A stretch of DNA of 64,000 bases from Pomphorhynchus laevis. Taxonomy: Eukaryota > Acanthocephala > Palaeacanthocephala > Echinorhynchida > Pomphorhynchidae. Under the pieces are notes generated by a model that saw only the letters and a program-made list of their open reading frames with translations, did not search any database and was not told the DNA's origin. Below, piece after piece: positions 23,650 through 36,149 of the stretch. The stretch's first letter is position 1; every line of letters starts with the position of its first letter. The DNA lies in assembly GCA_012934845.2 (NCBI GenBank), contig WNNJ02000598.1, forward strand, positions 124,001 to 188,000. The letters run 5' to 3'. The position numbers and the translations under genes were made by a program.

Positions 23650-24993
23650 AATCTAAGAGATAATATATATAGAAAATGGTGTGGCTTGATAGACTGGAAT
23701 TTGATTCACGACTTTCAGGCACAATGTCATTTCTAGACGACCACTTTAGCACCGAAATGATGAAGTCTCGGCAACACTCATCAGTAGAATAAAGTACCTA
23801 CTTGATTTTTCGGCTGCCCGTGTGATATTATGAATGAAAACATTTCCGACAATGTGTGTTGGAAAACCTGTGCGACATTGAGTGTTGCTCAATTAAGCAA
23901 AGTGTCGGAAACGCCTTTATTCACAATGTCACACAGGCAACCGAAACGACCAGTGTGTACCTCATTCTACTGATGAGTGTTGCCGGGTACTCATCATTTC
24001 GATGCTGAAGTGGTCGTCTAGAAGTGACATGGTGACTGAAAGTCGTGAATCGAAGTCCAGTCTATCAAGCAACACCATTTAGTATAAATGCCGTATTTTG
24101 TAAGAAATCCTGGACCGTTGTCTACTCAGTACATCCGTGCACTACTATTATATATAAGGTATATAAGATATATCTCCCATATATATCAAAATAAGTAGGT
24201 ATATAAAATTTAACCAATCTTTCTTGAAGCTAGGTAAAATTTTAAATTTTATAATGTAAATTTTATTATAAATTTTAGTTATTAAACACAGCTTTGGATC
24301 CTTGTTTCTGTCGGATTCATAAATATTTTAAAATAGGTAAGTATATAAAATTTAAAGAATAAAATTTATAATTTATAATAAAATTTACATTATAAAATTT
24401 AAAATATAACCAAGCTTTAAGAAAGATTGGTTAAATTTTATATACCTACTTATTTTGATATATATGGGAGATATACCTTATATACCTCATATGTAATAGT
24501 AGTGCACGGATGTGCTGAGTAGACAACGGTCCAGGATTTCTTATGAAATACGGCATTTATACTAAATGGTGTTGCTTGATAGACTGGACTTTGTGATTCA
24601 CGACTTTCAGTCATCATGTCACTTCTAGACGACCACTTTAGCACTGAAATTATGGAGTACTTGGCAACACTCATCAGTAGAATGAAGTACTTACTGTATC
24701 GGTTGCCTGTGTAACATTGTGAATGAAGGCGTTTCCGACACTTTGCTTAATTGAGCAACACTCAATGTCGCACAGGTTTTCCAACACACATTGTCGGAAA
24801 TGTTTTCATTCATAATATCACACAGGCAGCCGAAATAACCAGTAGGTACTTTATTCTACTGATGAGTGTTGCCGAGACTACAACATTTCATTGCTAAATT
24901 GGTCGTCTAGAAATGACATTGTGCCTGAAAGTCGTGAATCAAATTCCAGCCTATCAAGCCACACCATTTCCTATATATATTATCTCTTAGATT
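23650..24993. repeat. Palindrome of palindromes, ~1.34 kb (hammerhead family E)
   Basis: The left end aatctaagagataatatata and right end tatatatattatctcttaga are complementary, and the pairing continues inward for about 630 bases per arm to a loop near 24280-24360. Each arm is itself a ~400-bp palindrome: 23673-24080 and 24560-24970, with end words atggtgtggcttgatagact and its complement. Inner strands contain ggcaaccgaaacgacc, ttctactgatgagtgttgcc and gtggtcgtctagaa, which match the three strand sets of a hammerhead. Related copies lie at 33175-33755 and, in part, 41125-41215; tgcacggatgtgctga also recurs at 37170. Confidence 0.9.
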
Positions 24994-24999
24994 ATATAT

Positions 25000-27900
25000 A
25001 AGTACTTAGTACAGATTACTTCAGTTGATAGTTGAGCTAAAGTATAAATTTATTGTATACAATAAATTACTATTTATTGTATTGAATTTATTAAATTAAA
25101 ATACTTTTTTTATAATTTAATTTTTGCTTGCAGTTTCTATTTAAAGAATACAGGTTAACAAAATATCAATATGATAGGCTGCACGGTCAACAATAGTGTG
25201 CAGTTTCTCTTTGGAAACTGCACAATATTGCTGTTCGTTTATTTTTATTTCTTTCATTTTCTAAGTTTCTTTCTTTATTGTTTAAATATAGCAAGCAACA
25301 TTGGAACTTTGCGTGATATTACAAAATACTTATCGTTGCAATATTCTGGTATTTTTTGAATTAGTCAAAGCTTGCAACTTGTCGGACCTAATAGCTTTAA
25401 CTCTCAAATAAAATGAGAACTGTATTCACACTAATAGTTCAAAATAATCTTTACTCTTAATTACTCATTGAGTACTGACATCATTCTGATTAGACAACTC
25501 GTAATTTTTTGCAATCGGGTAACGTCAAACAATTTTAGCTTAAAATAATTTTGATTTTATATAATAAAATGCTTATTATATAATCTCAATAATATATGCA
25601 TGAACATAATCTATAGATAAAATAGTGTGCATATATCAGAAACTTCAAAAAATGAAAATATCCATATATTAGATTAGACTAGAAACCGAATTTACAAAAA
25701 ATTCTATTATGCCTAGATTCATTATATGTAGAACCTTCGAATTTAGATTAAAGCTTTTTTAGTTATTTTTCCCTTGTCAACAGTCCGATTTTTCTGGAAG
25801 GAAATTCAAATGATATTTATAATATATAATTTTTAATTTTAATTATAAATTTTATCGTTATATAAATATAAATTGTGTAACATCTTATATAATTATTCAT
25901 TATTTACGATTATTTATCTTTGTTTTAATTTATATATAGTATAAAATATGTAGACTCAGTTATCTGATCTGATTTGCTAAAAAAGTAATAATGCTCAAAA
26001 TTACATTAAATCGAATATCAACATTGTCTCACCCTTTCCTTTCTTTTTCTTGAGAAAAACGGGAAATGCTTAAGGAACCGTTAAAAATACTTTTCAATGA
26101 GAAAAAATCAATAATGTAAATGTATGTCAGAGTACGTATTTAAAGATTCCTAAATTGACGTAAACCCACAGGGAGTGGATTCACGTAATAAAATTATAAA
26201 ATATACAATACAACAAATAAAGGAAGGTTTAAAACATTTATGCCACGAATATTTAAACCTAGTCGGTTCTAAATGTAATAATTAACATAGGCAATAAGCA
26301 GTGTGTACTAATCAAAAATTAGCTTTTATTCTCTATATTTAGGATATTATACATTATATATAGTATACAATATTATATATTCTCTATATAATTTTGATTC
26401 CATATTATTATATACTTATTGTAGAATCTCTTTAAGATATGCCTATATACTATATGAAATTTAATATATATATGAATTATATGAAATATACTTTATATTA
26501 CATGAAATATAATATATATGAACATATATCACAAAAATATAAAATATAGGCATTTATATTATATAAAAGTATAAAAAGCTCATATACAATAAGCTCTATC
26601 TAATATGCTCATATAAAATCAGCTTATTATATTATTAGCGTATTATATAACAGCTTATTAGATAGAGCTAATTATATATATTAGTTTATTATATTTGTAT
26701 AATGTTTGTTGACATTGAATTTTTATTATAAAGAATGCTATTACATCATGTTATTTAATAAATATATTACCTAATAAATACTAAACCCATAATATTTTCT
26801 TCCATTTCAAATATATAGTTATTACATGAACGAAGAAGCAGAATATATCCTTTATTTGATAAAAAAACATTTTATTATTTAAAACATTTTATGGTAATCC
26901 TGATGATGATAGCAGGAGTTATCGAAATATAGAATTTTAATCAAATAAAGGATATTTTCTTCTTCTTCGTTCCTGTAATAACTAAATATATTACCTTATG
27001 CTAATTAATGATATTTATCAGTGATTAATTTATTGTAAGCTATTCGCTATAATTTAGTATTTATTAATATAATATTTATGTTATTTATAATATTTATCAG
27101 TATGCATTAGTATTTATTAATATTTAAAAAATTAGTGTTGTAAATGTATTAAATATACATTTTAATATAATTACGCGATATATGAATTTAATTTCAGTAA
27201 TCTATATTCAATAGATAATTTATAAAGATATTCGATATTTTTTACTAAACCGAATTTTAATAATCGAGAATATATGTAATTTAAGTTAATTAATTTATCA
27301 CAATTATAAGCTGATATTGACAAGATGTCATTTTTTACTTAGAATGAGACGCATTTATGCATTAATTCCTTTAATTAATATAACAATATTAAGTACAACG
27401 CAAGGAGTAATGAAGTTTTTCGTACTTGTTAAATATTTAGCGATATGGTTTTCCATTTGAGTATTTAATTATCCCTGCTAATGTGTTAGGTTGATCGATA
27501 GAAGCCAAAAGCTAACAAAACATAAATCAATGTATACTGTAATGTCTTGGCTTTTTCCCGATAATCAAATTAACAAAATAATTATTTGTAAATTTTTGTC
27601 AATGATGTTGAGCTCTTCAGACAAAACTTCTGGCAAGACAAAAATCCAAGGCATAATTAAAAATTTACTGCAATAGTAATCATGCGCGATTTATATAATA
27701 ATTATTCCAATCACAAAGTAACCTATCGTTAAGATATTAAATTATCATAATAACTATTTTAAATAATAAAATGCATGCCGTTATTTTTGTCATGTGGGAC
27801 ATTGTGATATAATGATAATGATGAAAAACCAAATTTTGAATTAATATAATCATCTATTACGTAAATAATTAATTTGTTATTTATTTTTTATTTTTTATAA

Positions 27901-30900
27901 TTATTATAAGAAAGATGCCATCGCACAATGTAGTATTGTAAGTGGCCAATGCTGATATTTCTTTATTTATTGTCTTTCCTTGTTAAGAAATGAGTAATTT
28001 ACTTTATTTATGAACGCATCACTATTTCTATTAATTTATGAATCATCAAGTTACTAACACTCATTCTAACGTTACTGCTGGATTGATGGTATGCTTATTG
28101 CAACAAAAGTCAAAATTAGGAAAAAGTAGACCGAACAATTTACCTTTTTGTTTAAATCGAGTTTTATTGCGATAGAAGAATATTGTCATCGAATATATCT
28201 TATCATTAGATAGATAAAACTACAAAAAACGCAGTGTGGTACCATAATAACGACTGTATAAGATGCATCCACGCAAGTAATTATGAGTTTATTCCTTGCG
28301 TTAACATAAATTATTTCGTCCCTTATGTATCAAATTGAGAATATAATTCAACCAGGAAATTTGCAATTTACCGGTATCCAATGCTGTTATGATTGTAGTC
28401 TTAAATTTATTAAACAGGATTAAACAAAAAGTTTTTGCAATATTTGAGAAAGTTTGCACATTTTATCAACGAAAATAACAGCGAAGGTATTTTCACAACA
28501 TTTATAAATGTAAAAATTATGTTTAACTGTCGGGTAACTTTTAGGACAGTTTACTAAAAAACATCTAAGGAAACATATCACTTCATCAGGGTAAATTAAT
28601 CCAGATTCAATGTTGTGTTGAATCTGTTCGCTAGTCATCACGAATTCCTTTCTACGCTAGATTAATTTTCAAAGATTCATTATTCGTTAATTATATATTA
28701 CTTCCTATCTTTATCGCCATTGATAATTTTGTGATTCATTAATGACATAACCACATTTGGTAAATTAACTGTCACAACTGACTAATCAAATCGTAAAATC
28801 AATTTTATTCTCAACATTTCATAGTCGATTGTCTAAATTTACTATTTATTACGAGTGTTTAGCAAGGACAGTTTTACAGTATATTCTTTGATGAGTATTA
28901 GTTAATTTATGAGCAAATGTACTAGATTTTATCAAGAAACAGACAAGTTTTGAAAATCATATTTTAATATATTTTTATTATTGAGTGTTGACTGTAGATA
29001 AACTGGATTGCGATTTCAACTTAGCATATACTCTCTGACAACCCAATGATTTAAAAACGATCATTCACAAATACATTTGATGATTTCAGTAATATTTTAC
29101 TGACTTATTTATTATTGATGATTAAGTAATAAATCTGTGAAAATTAATTTAAAAATAAAAAGAAAAATACCTATTTTGTAGCATGAATTTAGACTTATTT
29201 CGAATAGTACTCTCAAATTTACTATTTCAAAAGTACACACATGTTTGTATAGTTGAGTAATCACTTAACGCGGTTTTAGTATTTACAACTTTCTTCTTTC
29301 GAATCCTTAAGGAACACATACTCATCTACTCATGGGCTTCTAGTATTTATTCTGTATTCCAAATCAATTAGTGTTTTTTGTCCTACTAAGCTTATAATCG
29401 TGGTTATCAATGCTCAAAATTGTAACGGATATTCGATCATCAGTTGATGAATATATGTATCATTTCCGATCAAGAACAATAGCTTCCACAAGAAATAAAT
29501 GAGGATGGTTAACTTTATAACCCAGCAGTGAATGATAATGTTTCTGATGTTGTTGAGGACTTTATATTAATATAATATAAGCATGCTTATTCCGCAGAAA
29601 ATTTTCGTATCTAGATACCATTATCGAATAATCTGCAATCGGACCAGAAAAGCTTTACCCGCTTATATTAATAATGAACAGATTAATAATTCATTATATT
29701 AATAAACTGATTAGTATATTAATAATCACACAGTCATGCTGTTTAGTCAGACTGTAAACACAACATGTTAATTGAGTCCATTATAAATAATTTCCCTTTG
29801 AAAGGATTGATTAAACAATAGAAAATTGTATAATAGATCATTCAAGGGTTATTTAGGAATGGACAAAAAATTTTCTTTAAATATTTACTGTGAATGACAA
29901 GGTCATACTTAATGTTGCTCTAAATGAGCTAATATCTTAATAGTAGCATCCATCTATATTTTCTATATTTTCGGGCAATGACCGAAAATACATTGGATAC
30001 CTGTTGACTAATTCCATCAACACTAGAAAATCTCACCGGAATGAAAACTCATATTTCAATCTCAGTAGTCATTTCGTTGTATTTGGGCATTTTACGCTAT
30101 TCGTGATATACATTGATTGATTTGTGGTCTAGTAAGAAATAACGTATATTTTAAATAAAATAATAATTACTTAGAGGCCTGCATAGCATATACTTACCTA
30201 ACATGTCAAACATATATATGTTATTGTCCACTAATAACTTGACATCAAAAAATTATAATTAAGTCTTTTAGCACACTAAAACTTAACCAAATATAATTTT
30301 GGTTTGGAATATTATACAATATGATATTATAATGATTTAATGAGCTTTGACTAAGATAAATATAATTTAATATATTAAATTATAAATATGATATATAACT
30401 ATAATTTAATATCCATGTAAAAAATACAGCTTTATTTTTTTTTGCATTACCGTTTTTTACTTTTACAAAGTACAAGTGCGTAAAAGAATTAACTTATTGG
30501 TCATTAATAAATACAAAATCGGTGGTCTATAAAAGTGTTAATAATATTTGGGAACCCGATAGTAGTTTGTACATGATGTAGTAGACATAATTGAAAGCCA
30601 ACCGATCATATTATTTTAATTTAGTTAGATAAAATATCGAGGGACATCCAATCACGGTAATTTAAGACAGATAATATTTATTAGAATGATGATTATTTAG
30701 CGAGTTGCCTTTTAACAAAAAATAATAATAGTGTATTAAATTTGAAATCAATGTACTAAAGTAAACTAGTTTTTGTATAATCAATTTGATATTGTCAGAA
30801 ATGATGTTTAACTTAGTAAGTGTAATCAAAAATGTTTTTCACATTATTCTCGAATTCTTGCTACGTGGTTAAAATTATATCGGGCACAACGTCTAAAATT

Positions 30901-31175
30901 TTGCTTTAATAACGTGTTAACTTTAATTATAGATGTACATAAATATATATAAATTTATTAGTTAATGATGGTTTTATAGACATTATATGAAAGAAGTTTT
31001 CTTTATTATTGCAAGCTTTCAACACACTGTCTTTTTTAAGCAAACAGTAAAAACAAAAAATACCACTATTTATACAAGCGACTACGAAAGAAATATAATA
31101 TGTCATATTATCATGTGATGTCGGTGTTTATTACAAAAAAAAACAAAATTTTATGTGATATGGCCAGTTATTGGA
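25000..31175. other. AT-rich desert
   Basis: About 6 kb with no convincing coding sequence on either strand. It holds short repeats such as ttatatata tracts at 26340-26700, a 10-bp hairpin at 25198-25223 (gtgcagtttc/gaaactgcac) and the palindromic cassette at 26811-26990. Short ORFs (for example 28641-28420 minus and 27491-27676 plus) match nothing I recognise and have random-looking composition. Confidence 0.55.
26811..26990. repeat. Palindromic cassette with hammerhead-like core
   Basis: Arms atatagttattacatgaacg and its complement near 26970-26990 enclose a centre whose plus strand reads cctgatgatgatagcagg then agttatcgaaatatag. There CTGATGA is followed after one extra base by a GATA.../...TATC stem and GAAA, one insertion away from a hammerhead core. 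It belongs to the cassette set at 7437, 43853, 57373 and 57850. Confidence 0.75.
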
Positions 31176-31179
31176 AGTT

Positions 31180-32290
31180 TTAGCTGCCAGTTCGACTTGT
31201 TTCCATGCATTGGATTAGATTGGTTAGCGATGCAGATAGCTTTTTGATGATTCTCCGTGATAGGTCGTTTTCATAGCAAATGCTTTCCACATTATCCCAA
31301 TTAATATCGTGATCAGTATCCATAACAAGATTACATATAGCTGAACTTGTGTCTCCTCTTCTTATACAATATTTATGTTGTTGTATACGTATACAAAGTT
31401 TTTGAGACACCAGACTCCGTATGACTGTTCACAAACGTTACAATTAATTCTGTAAACGGTATAATTATCCGAATTGGGCTTTCGTTTAAACAATCCAGCT
31501 AAATAAACATGTATTTTGTAAAATATGCGCACATAAACTAGAACTATAGATGCAGCGAGATCACGGTGAAGACGGTTCCAAGCGGCATCGGTAGTGTAAA
31601 TAATGCGGACAAAACGAGTCGAACCTTTTTGTTGAACTGTGACGTTCAGTCTGCTTCCGCTTCTTATCAAACGTGAGAGTTGAAGGGATCTTCTGATTGC
31701 CAATTCTAGATAGCCACTTGAAACAAGTATATTAATGACCCTTTGTTGTTAAGAAATTACGTCAGCGTGTAGAACAAATTGGCGTAGGTCAATACAGTAG
31801 TGCTCTTGCTCTAGAGACTTTGTAGGCGTAGCTGCTGTAAGAAGACCAGTTAGGTAGAAGCCAACATATGCCCGGCTTTCTGTAGTGGGTAGTGCGAATA
31901 TTTTCGTGATGTTGCTCTACTGCAGCGTCAGAAAACTTACAGAATTTGTGTCATCAGGAATAGTGATGCTCACTGTATGGATGCATCTTTAGAGTTGAGA
32001 TTTGTGTCCAATAAGGAAAAATCCAATTGTAATTCTAAGACCAAAAATACGTCATCAACGTAACTCCACCACTACAAAAGTCCAGGTACCCGATCATATA
32101 TATCGCTCTCCCAGTGAGTCATGTACATGTTAGATAAAGTTGGCCCTAGTAGAGAGCCCATAGCAATCTCATTGATCTAATCATACATAGCATTTTCAAA
32201 ACTATATGCATTTTTAGAAGTACAACAAGTTAGTAGTTCAGACCACTGGTTTTGAGTGAGTTTGGGATCGTTAGATTATATTAGTATACA
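31180..32290 (-). mobile_element. Penelope-like element: RT end plus GIY-YIG endonuclease
   Basis: From 32290 downwards the minus strand reads QWSELLTCCTSKNAYSFENA, EIAMGSLLGPTLSNMYMTHW and SYVDDVFLVLELQ (RT blocks with the YVDD box). After a gap comes VYRINCNVCEQSYG (GIY-YIG start with Cys pair), RIQQHKYCIRRGDTSSAIC and H-rich TDHDINWDNVESICYEND, then LSRRIIK (the Arg/Glu helix). This is the standard C-terminal order of GIY-YIG-bearing PLEs. Stops and a frame change near 31400 show it is inactive. It abuts the 462-bp ribozyme repeat array at 32285. Confidence 0.85.
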
Positions 32291-32440
32291 TGATACATGA
32301 TTAAACTACAATACGCACTGCCATATAAAAAGCGCATGCCAAATTCTCTCTGATGATTCAGATTAAGAATAGTTCTATTTTTTGAGTTTTGAACACTATT
32401 TGAGCTTGTGTTATGGTGTCTACGAATGATTATTTTGGCC

Positions 32441-32482
32441 ACGGCACTAATGAGCTACTTAACAGCGAAACGCGTCTGCCGT
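32441..32482 (+). ncRNA. Hammerhead ribozyme, dimer type (copy 1)
   Basis: Stem I ACGGCA (32441-32446) pairs perfectly with TGCCGT (32477-32482). Core CTAATGA (one G-to-A change from CTGATGA) is followed by stem II GCT/AGC (32454-32466), GAAA, then ACGCGTC. ACGCGT is a self-complementary stem III with no loop, so cleavage would need two copies to pair, as in the newt-satellite and PLE-type dimeric hammerheads. Predicted cleavage is after the C of GTC at 32476. The core change probably weakens activity. Confidence 0.85.
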
Positions 32483-32902
32483 TGTTAAAGTTTGCCGTCA
32501 CACATAGGATGACTGGGCATACGTAGTGACTTTGAATATTGAAAGAATATTTCGTTTCAATTTCTTGGTCTGATGAAGATATATAGAATGCTGCCTGGTG
32601 TTTATGCCTCCTCGTGAGAAAAACATAGTGATTAATTTAAGTACATCGGTGTGTGTATCAGGGCAGGTGTAACAACAAATTATATTTTATATAATTGTAC
32701 ACTTTAATGTGTCCCTGTAAAACAGCATTTCTATTAAAAAAGAATTTAGTGCCCGATGCATGGTTAAACCGCAATACGCACTGCCATCCACTGAGCGCAT
32801 GCAAATTCTCTCTGATGATTAAGATTAAGAATAATTTTATTTTTCGAGCTTTGAACACGGTTTGAGCATGTGTTATGGTGTTTATGGATGATTATTTTGG
32901 TC

Positions 32903-32944
32903 ACGGTACCCTTGAGCTTCGTAAGAGCGAAACGCGTCAGCCGT
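32903..32944 (+). ncRNA. Hammerhead ribozyme, dimer type (copy 2, decayed)
   Basis: Same layout as 32441-32482: ACGGTA, core CCCTTGA (two changes), stem II GCTT/AGAGC, GAAA, ACGCGTC and AGCCGT. The palindromic ACGCGT and GAAA are unchanged, but the core and outer stem have drifted. Confidence 0.7.
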
Positions 32945-33174
32945 TGTTAAAGTTTGCCGTCACGCATATGATAACTGTGCATACATAGTAACTTTGAATA
33001 TTGCAATGATTATTCGGTTTTATTTCTTAGTCTGGTGAGGAAATATATAATGCCGGAAGGTGTTTACGCCTCCTGGCGGAGAAAACATAGCGATTTATTT
33101 ACGAGTACACCATTTGGTTTCCTAGGGCAGTTGTAACAAAAAATTAGATATACTCAATGTAGTTGCGGATTGAA

Positions 33175-33755
33175 ACGGTCTTCGATCAACGAAGTGCATG
33201 CTCTACGTTAGTTCTAGACGACCACTTTAGAATCGAAATGATGGAGTATTCAGCAATACACATCAAAAGTGTGAGGTACTCACTAGTCGTTTTAATTGCC
33301 CATGTGACAGTAAAAGAAGGCATTTCGACACGTTGCTTAAGCGTCTAATGCTTTTACTCTCGAACCAGAACATTTGCTGAGCAGACCATTCTTTTCTACT
33401 TGTAAGAGGTGGTTGCTGACTGTTCGTTTCACTCGTTCGATCCAAAACTGGATTCGGCATATAAAAGTTAAATTCGACTGTGATCCAGTTTTCGATACAA
33501 CCAATGAAGCGAACAATCAGCAACCACCTATGCTAAGTAGATAAAGATGATCTGTACAGCAAATGTTCTGGTTCGAGAGCGAAATCATCAGACGTTTAAG
33601 TATCGCGTCGGAAATGCCTTCTTTTACTGTCACGCAGGTAACCGAAAACGATCATTAGGTAATTCATTCTACTGAGAGTGTTGCCGAATAATCCATCATT
33701 TCAATGCCTAAGTAGTCCTCTAGAAGTGAAATAGAGCATACTGTTCGTTGATCAT
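33175..33755. repeat. Palindrome related to the 23.65-kb nested palindrome
   Basis: Outer words cttcgatcaacgaa and ttcgttgatcat pair, and arms of about 270 bases continue inward (ctcgaaccagaacatttgct and complement; ggtggttgctgact/tcagcaaccacc) to a centre near 33465. The arms carry the family E words tctagacgaccactttag, gaaatgatggagtattc and actgagagtgttgccg. Ends differ from those of the 23.65-kb copy. Confidence 0.85.
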
Positions 33756-33794
33756 ATATATAATTTGTTTGATAAAATAGCATGATAAAACAAT

Positions 33795-34340
33795 CTTTAT
33801 TTGATAGGTTTCAAACAAAAAGGTCTTCTTCAGTCTTTTAGCTACAACACATTAACATTAGTGTCAACTGTTTAATACTAAACATGAACAAACAAAATGT
33901 TTAAAACATTTCAAAGTAAAATCATCCAAAATCAAACCACGAATAAATATTCTTGTCATCATTTAGGCCATGATGCTTGTCTGTGTACAGCTTTCCAATC
34001 CTCTTTTGTTCTTGCGTTTTCCGCTCGTTGTCATTTGTCACTACCTCAATTATTTGGTATTTGAACTTATGTTCTTCATCTTGGGTGATAATGTGTGATG
34101 CATCACTATCCACCTTCATTCTTATTTTTACATGGTGCCGTATTTTATTAAGACGATCATTTAACTCATTTTTAGTTTCGGCGAAATGCTGTGTTTGACA
34201 GGTTTAACATTCACCTAATATATACAACGCATTTCTGTTTGACACGTTGTTTTATAATTGCACCGTAATCCCGTTACTGTACTTTCTATTGTTGTACCTT
34301 CATTGATATCCTCGCAGCATTTTCACCTTTAGTCGTTACA
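33795..34340 (-). pseudogene. Penelope-like GIY-YIG endonuclease fragment
   Basis: Minus-strand reading gives NVLYILGEC and TCQTQHFAETKNELNDRLNK, followed by KVDSDASHIITQDEEHKFKY and a run with NERKTQEQKRIGKL ending NIYSWFDFG. This is the GIY-YIG order with its Cys pair, Arg region and C-terminal helix. The 3' flank at 33800-33835 has CTGAAGAAGACC...GTTTGAAACC on the minus strand, the PLE-type hammerhead relic. Its RT is not adjacent; the inverted segment at 34390 follows instead. Confidence 0.6.
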
Positions 34341-34389
34341 CTGTTGTGTTGAGTGTGTTAAGCGTTCTAAATTCATGTGTAATTTGCTA

Positions 34390-34660
34390 CGCATGATATA
34401 GATTTTATTGTTCGTTTTGAACGAAAATACAGACCAGACTGTTTTATATTTGATTGCATTTCTTCATTCACACTTTTTACTAGCTGGCTTACATCACTAT
34501 GAAAGTCTTTCAGTGCTGGACAGTAATCAATCGTTACTCATTTACAATTTCGATGAGTTTTATCGCGTTTTGTAGTCATGATATTCTCCGCAAGAATGCA
34601 TTTCATAATGTTGGATACTAGGCGCCGATTATTTTACTTTTTTGATTAACGCGCTTGTAA
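34390..34660 (-). repeat. Inverted copy of 36150-36388 (PLE segment)
   Basis: In complement this matches 36150-36388 closely over ~240 bases (shared words: aaaatacagaccag/ctggtctgtatttt, gatactaggcgcc/ggcgcctagtatc, acgcgcttg/gcgcgttaat). Together they make an inverted repeat whose arms flank about 1.5 kb of PLE and other DNA. Confidence 0.85.
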
Positions 34661-34737
34661 ATATCCCTAGATGCTCTATCTGTTTTTCACGTCTACTAAA
34701 TAATCGGATTATCCGATGTGCTTCGTTTTTTGTCATG

Positions 34738-34945
34738 TTAATTTTTTCGAACTAGGATGATTGCTTTTTGCAGTCATCCTAGATCGAAGGATGACTGCAG
34801 TCATCCTTCGATGAAAGGAGTCATCCTAGGAAAAAAGCTATTCTAGTCACCCTATGACTCCTTTCATCCATCGATGAATGAGTCATCCTAGTCATCCGTA
34901 AAAAGCAGTCATCATAGGATGACTGCTTTTTTTACTTCTACGCTA
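34738..34945. repeat. Cluster of inverted agtcatcctag words
   Basis: The 11-base word agtcatcctag and its complement ctaggatgact occur about ten times in mixed orientation in 200 bases, bounded by gattgctttttgcagtcat and gatgactgctttttttac. It can fold into several alternative hairpins. It may come from slipped palindrome extension. Confidence 0.85.
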
Positions 34946-35289
34946 TTATATTTTTTGTTGATAATACTTACCGTTCTAGTGTAGTCAATGATTCACTACT
35001 TCTAACGAGTATTAAGAATAAGCTCAAGAAATTATGTATAACCCATCATAAAACAGTTTTACCTTAAGAGCTAATGTTGTACTGGTAGTACCCAAACAAA
35101 ATAGTTTACAAGCGACCCCACCAAGACTACGATCATCTAAATAATCAAGAATCAATTTCAAATGAAAGTTCTTGACTTGGGCCTTAATTTTGCTATCACT
35201 CCCAGATAATTTAACCGACATGAACTAGCAAATAGCATACGCAAAATTGCAACTAGCTACGAAGACAGAATTGTAAATGTCGATGCTTC

Positions 35290-36140
35290 TAACTCTGTCG
35301 GTGAGAAATTCTTTAATAAATATGTCTCCATTTAATGCTCAGAAACTGATCCATCAGATTTATGCAAAAAAACAGCTTAAAGCACTAGACGATCTAACGA
35401 ACATGAACCACATTGTCATTTAACCAAGCGATAAAGGCGGTGAGGCAGTGGTTTATTCCAATTCTGATTACGTTACCGAAGCAACGAGACAAATAAACCA
35501 GCCCACTTATATAACTGCAATAATTGTGGATTTAGAATAAGCATCAAAAGATGTGCAGAACTGATTGAGAAATTTGTGAGTTTCAGAGTTATTAACCGTG
35601 AAATGCTATCGAAATTGTTCGTTAAAGATCCCAAACCAGGCAGATTCTATATGGTGTATATACCCATAAGAAAAAAAAACTGCCTTGCCCTTATAGACCA
35701 ATCGTTAGCTGTACAAACACTGCAACCGAGAAGCTGATAAAATATATCGACTAACTCATCAAGTCTTTGTTACAAAACAGACCTGCTCACATAACCAGCA
35801 CAAACGACTTCTTAGAACAGTTTGAGAATATTAAGTTCAACGTCGCTAAAGATCATTCATTTGTTACAAAGGACATAGCCTCATTATATTGTATGCAAGA
35901 TATATCGATTATATTTGCATCACTTATATCACTTCTGATATTGCGAAACTACGTTAATTGTTTAACCGAGATGAATTACTTCATTTTGATCATCAATCTA
36001 GAAACAATGTCACTTTTCTGGATTTGAACATATACAGGAGTAATAACACAGTGGTAGAGACTGAAATCTACCGGAAGGAGGCTTTTGTTCCCATGTACAT
36101 CCATGCAAAAAGCTGTTATATTTAAAAGCGCGTTAATCAA
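35290..36140 (+). pseudogene. Penelope-like reverse transcriptase, internally deleted
   Basis: Plus-strand blocks: KPGRFYMVYIPIRKK, then in other frames RPIVSCTNTATEKLIKYID, SLLQNRPAHITSTNDFLEQF, SFVTKDIASLY, FLDLNIYRSNNTVVETEIYR. These are the PLE RT fingers (GRPIVS), the pre-A motif (TDFL), motif A region (T.DI.SLY) and the post-palm FLDL...vYRK stretch. The palm with the YxDD box between ASLY and FLDL is missing, so a deletion of a few hundred bases has occurred. Confidence 0.8.
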
Positions 36141-36149
36141 GAAAGTAAA

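Larger units (their letters stand above)
32285..33160 (+). repeat. Two tandem ~462-bp units, each with a hammerhead (family B)
   Basis: aatacgcactgccat recurs at ~32311 and ~32773, and agcgaaacgcgtc at 32464 and 32926, giving a period of about 462 bases over the whole of two head-to-tail copies. Shared words include caaattctctctgatgatt, gttaaagtttgccgtcac and cataacg-like ends. The array lies next to the RT end of a PLE, as expected of PLE pseudo-LTR repeats, although the ribozymes read on the opposite strand to that PLE. Confidence 0.92.

Noticed and set aside
28420-28641. Possible small conserved protein (minus, 73 codons)
   Set aside because: It briefly looked BolA-like, but no conserved residue pattern holds up; not enough to call a gene.
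34738-34945. Telomere- or centromere-type satellite
   Set aside because: Words alternate in orientation and stop after 200 bases; it is a local palindromic cluster.
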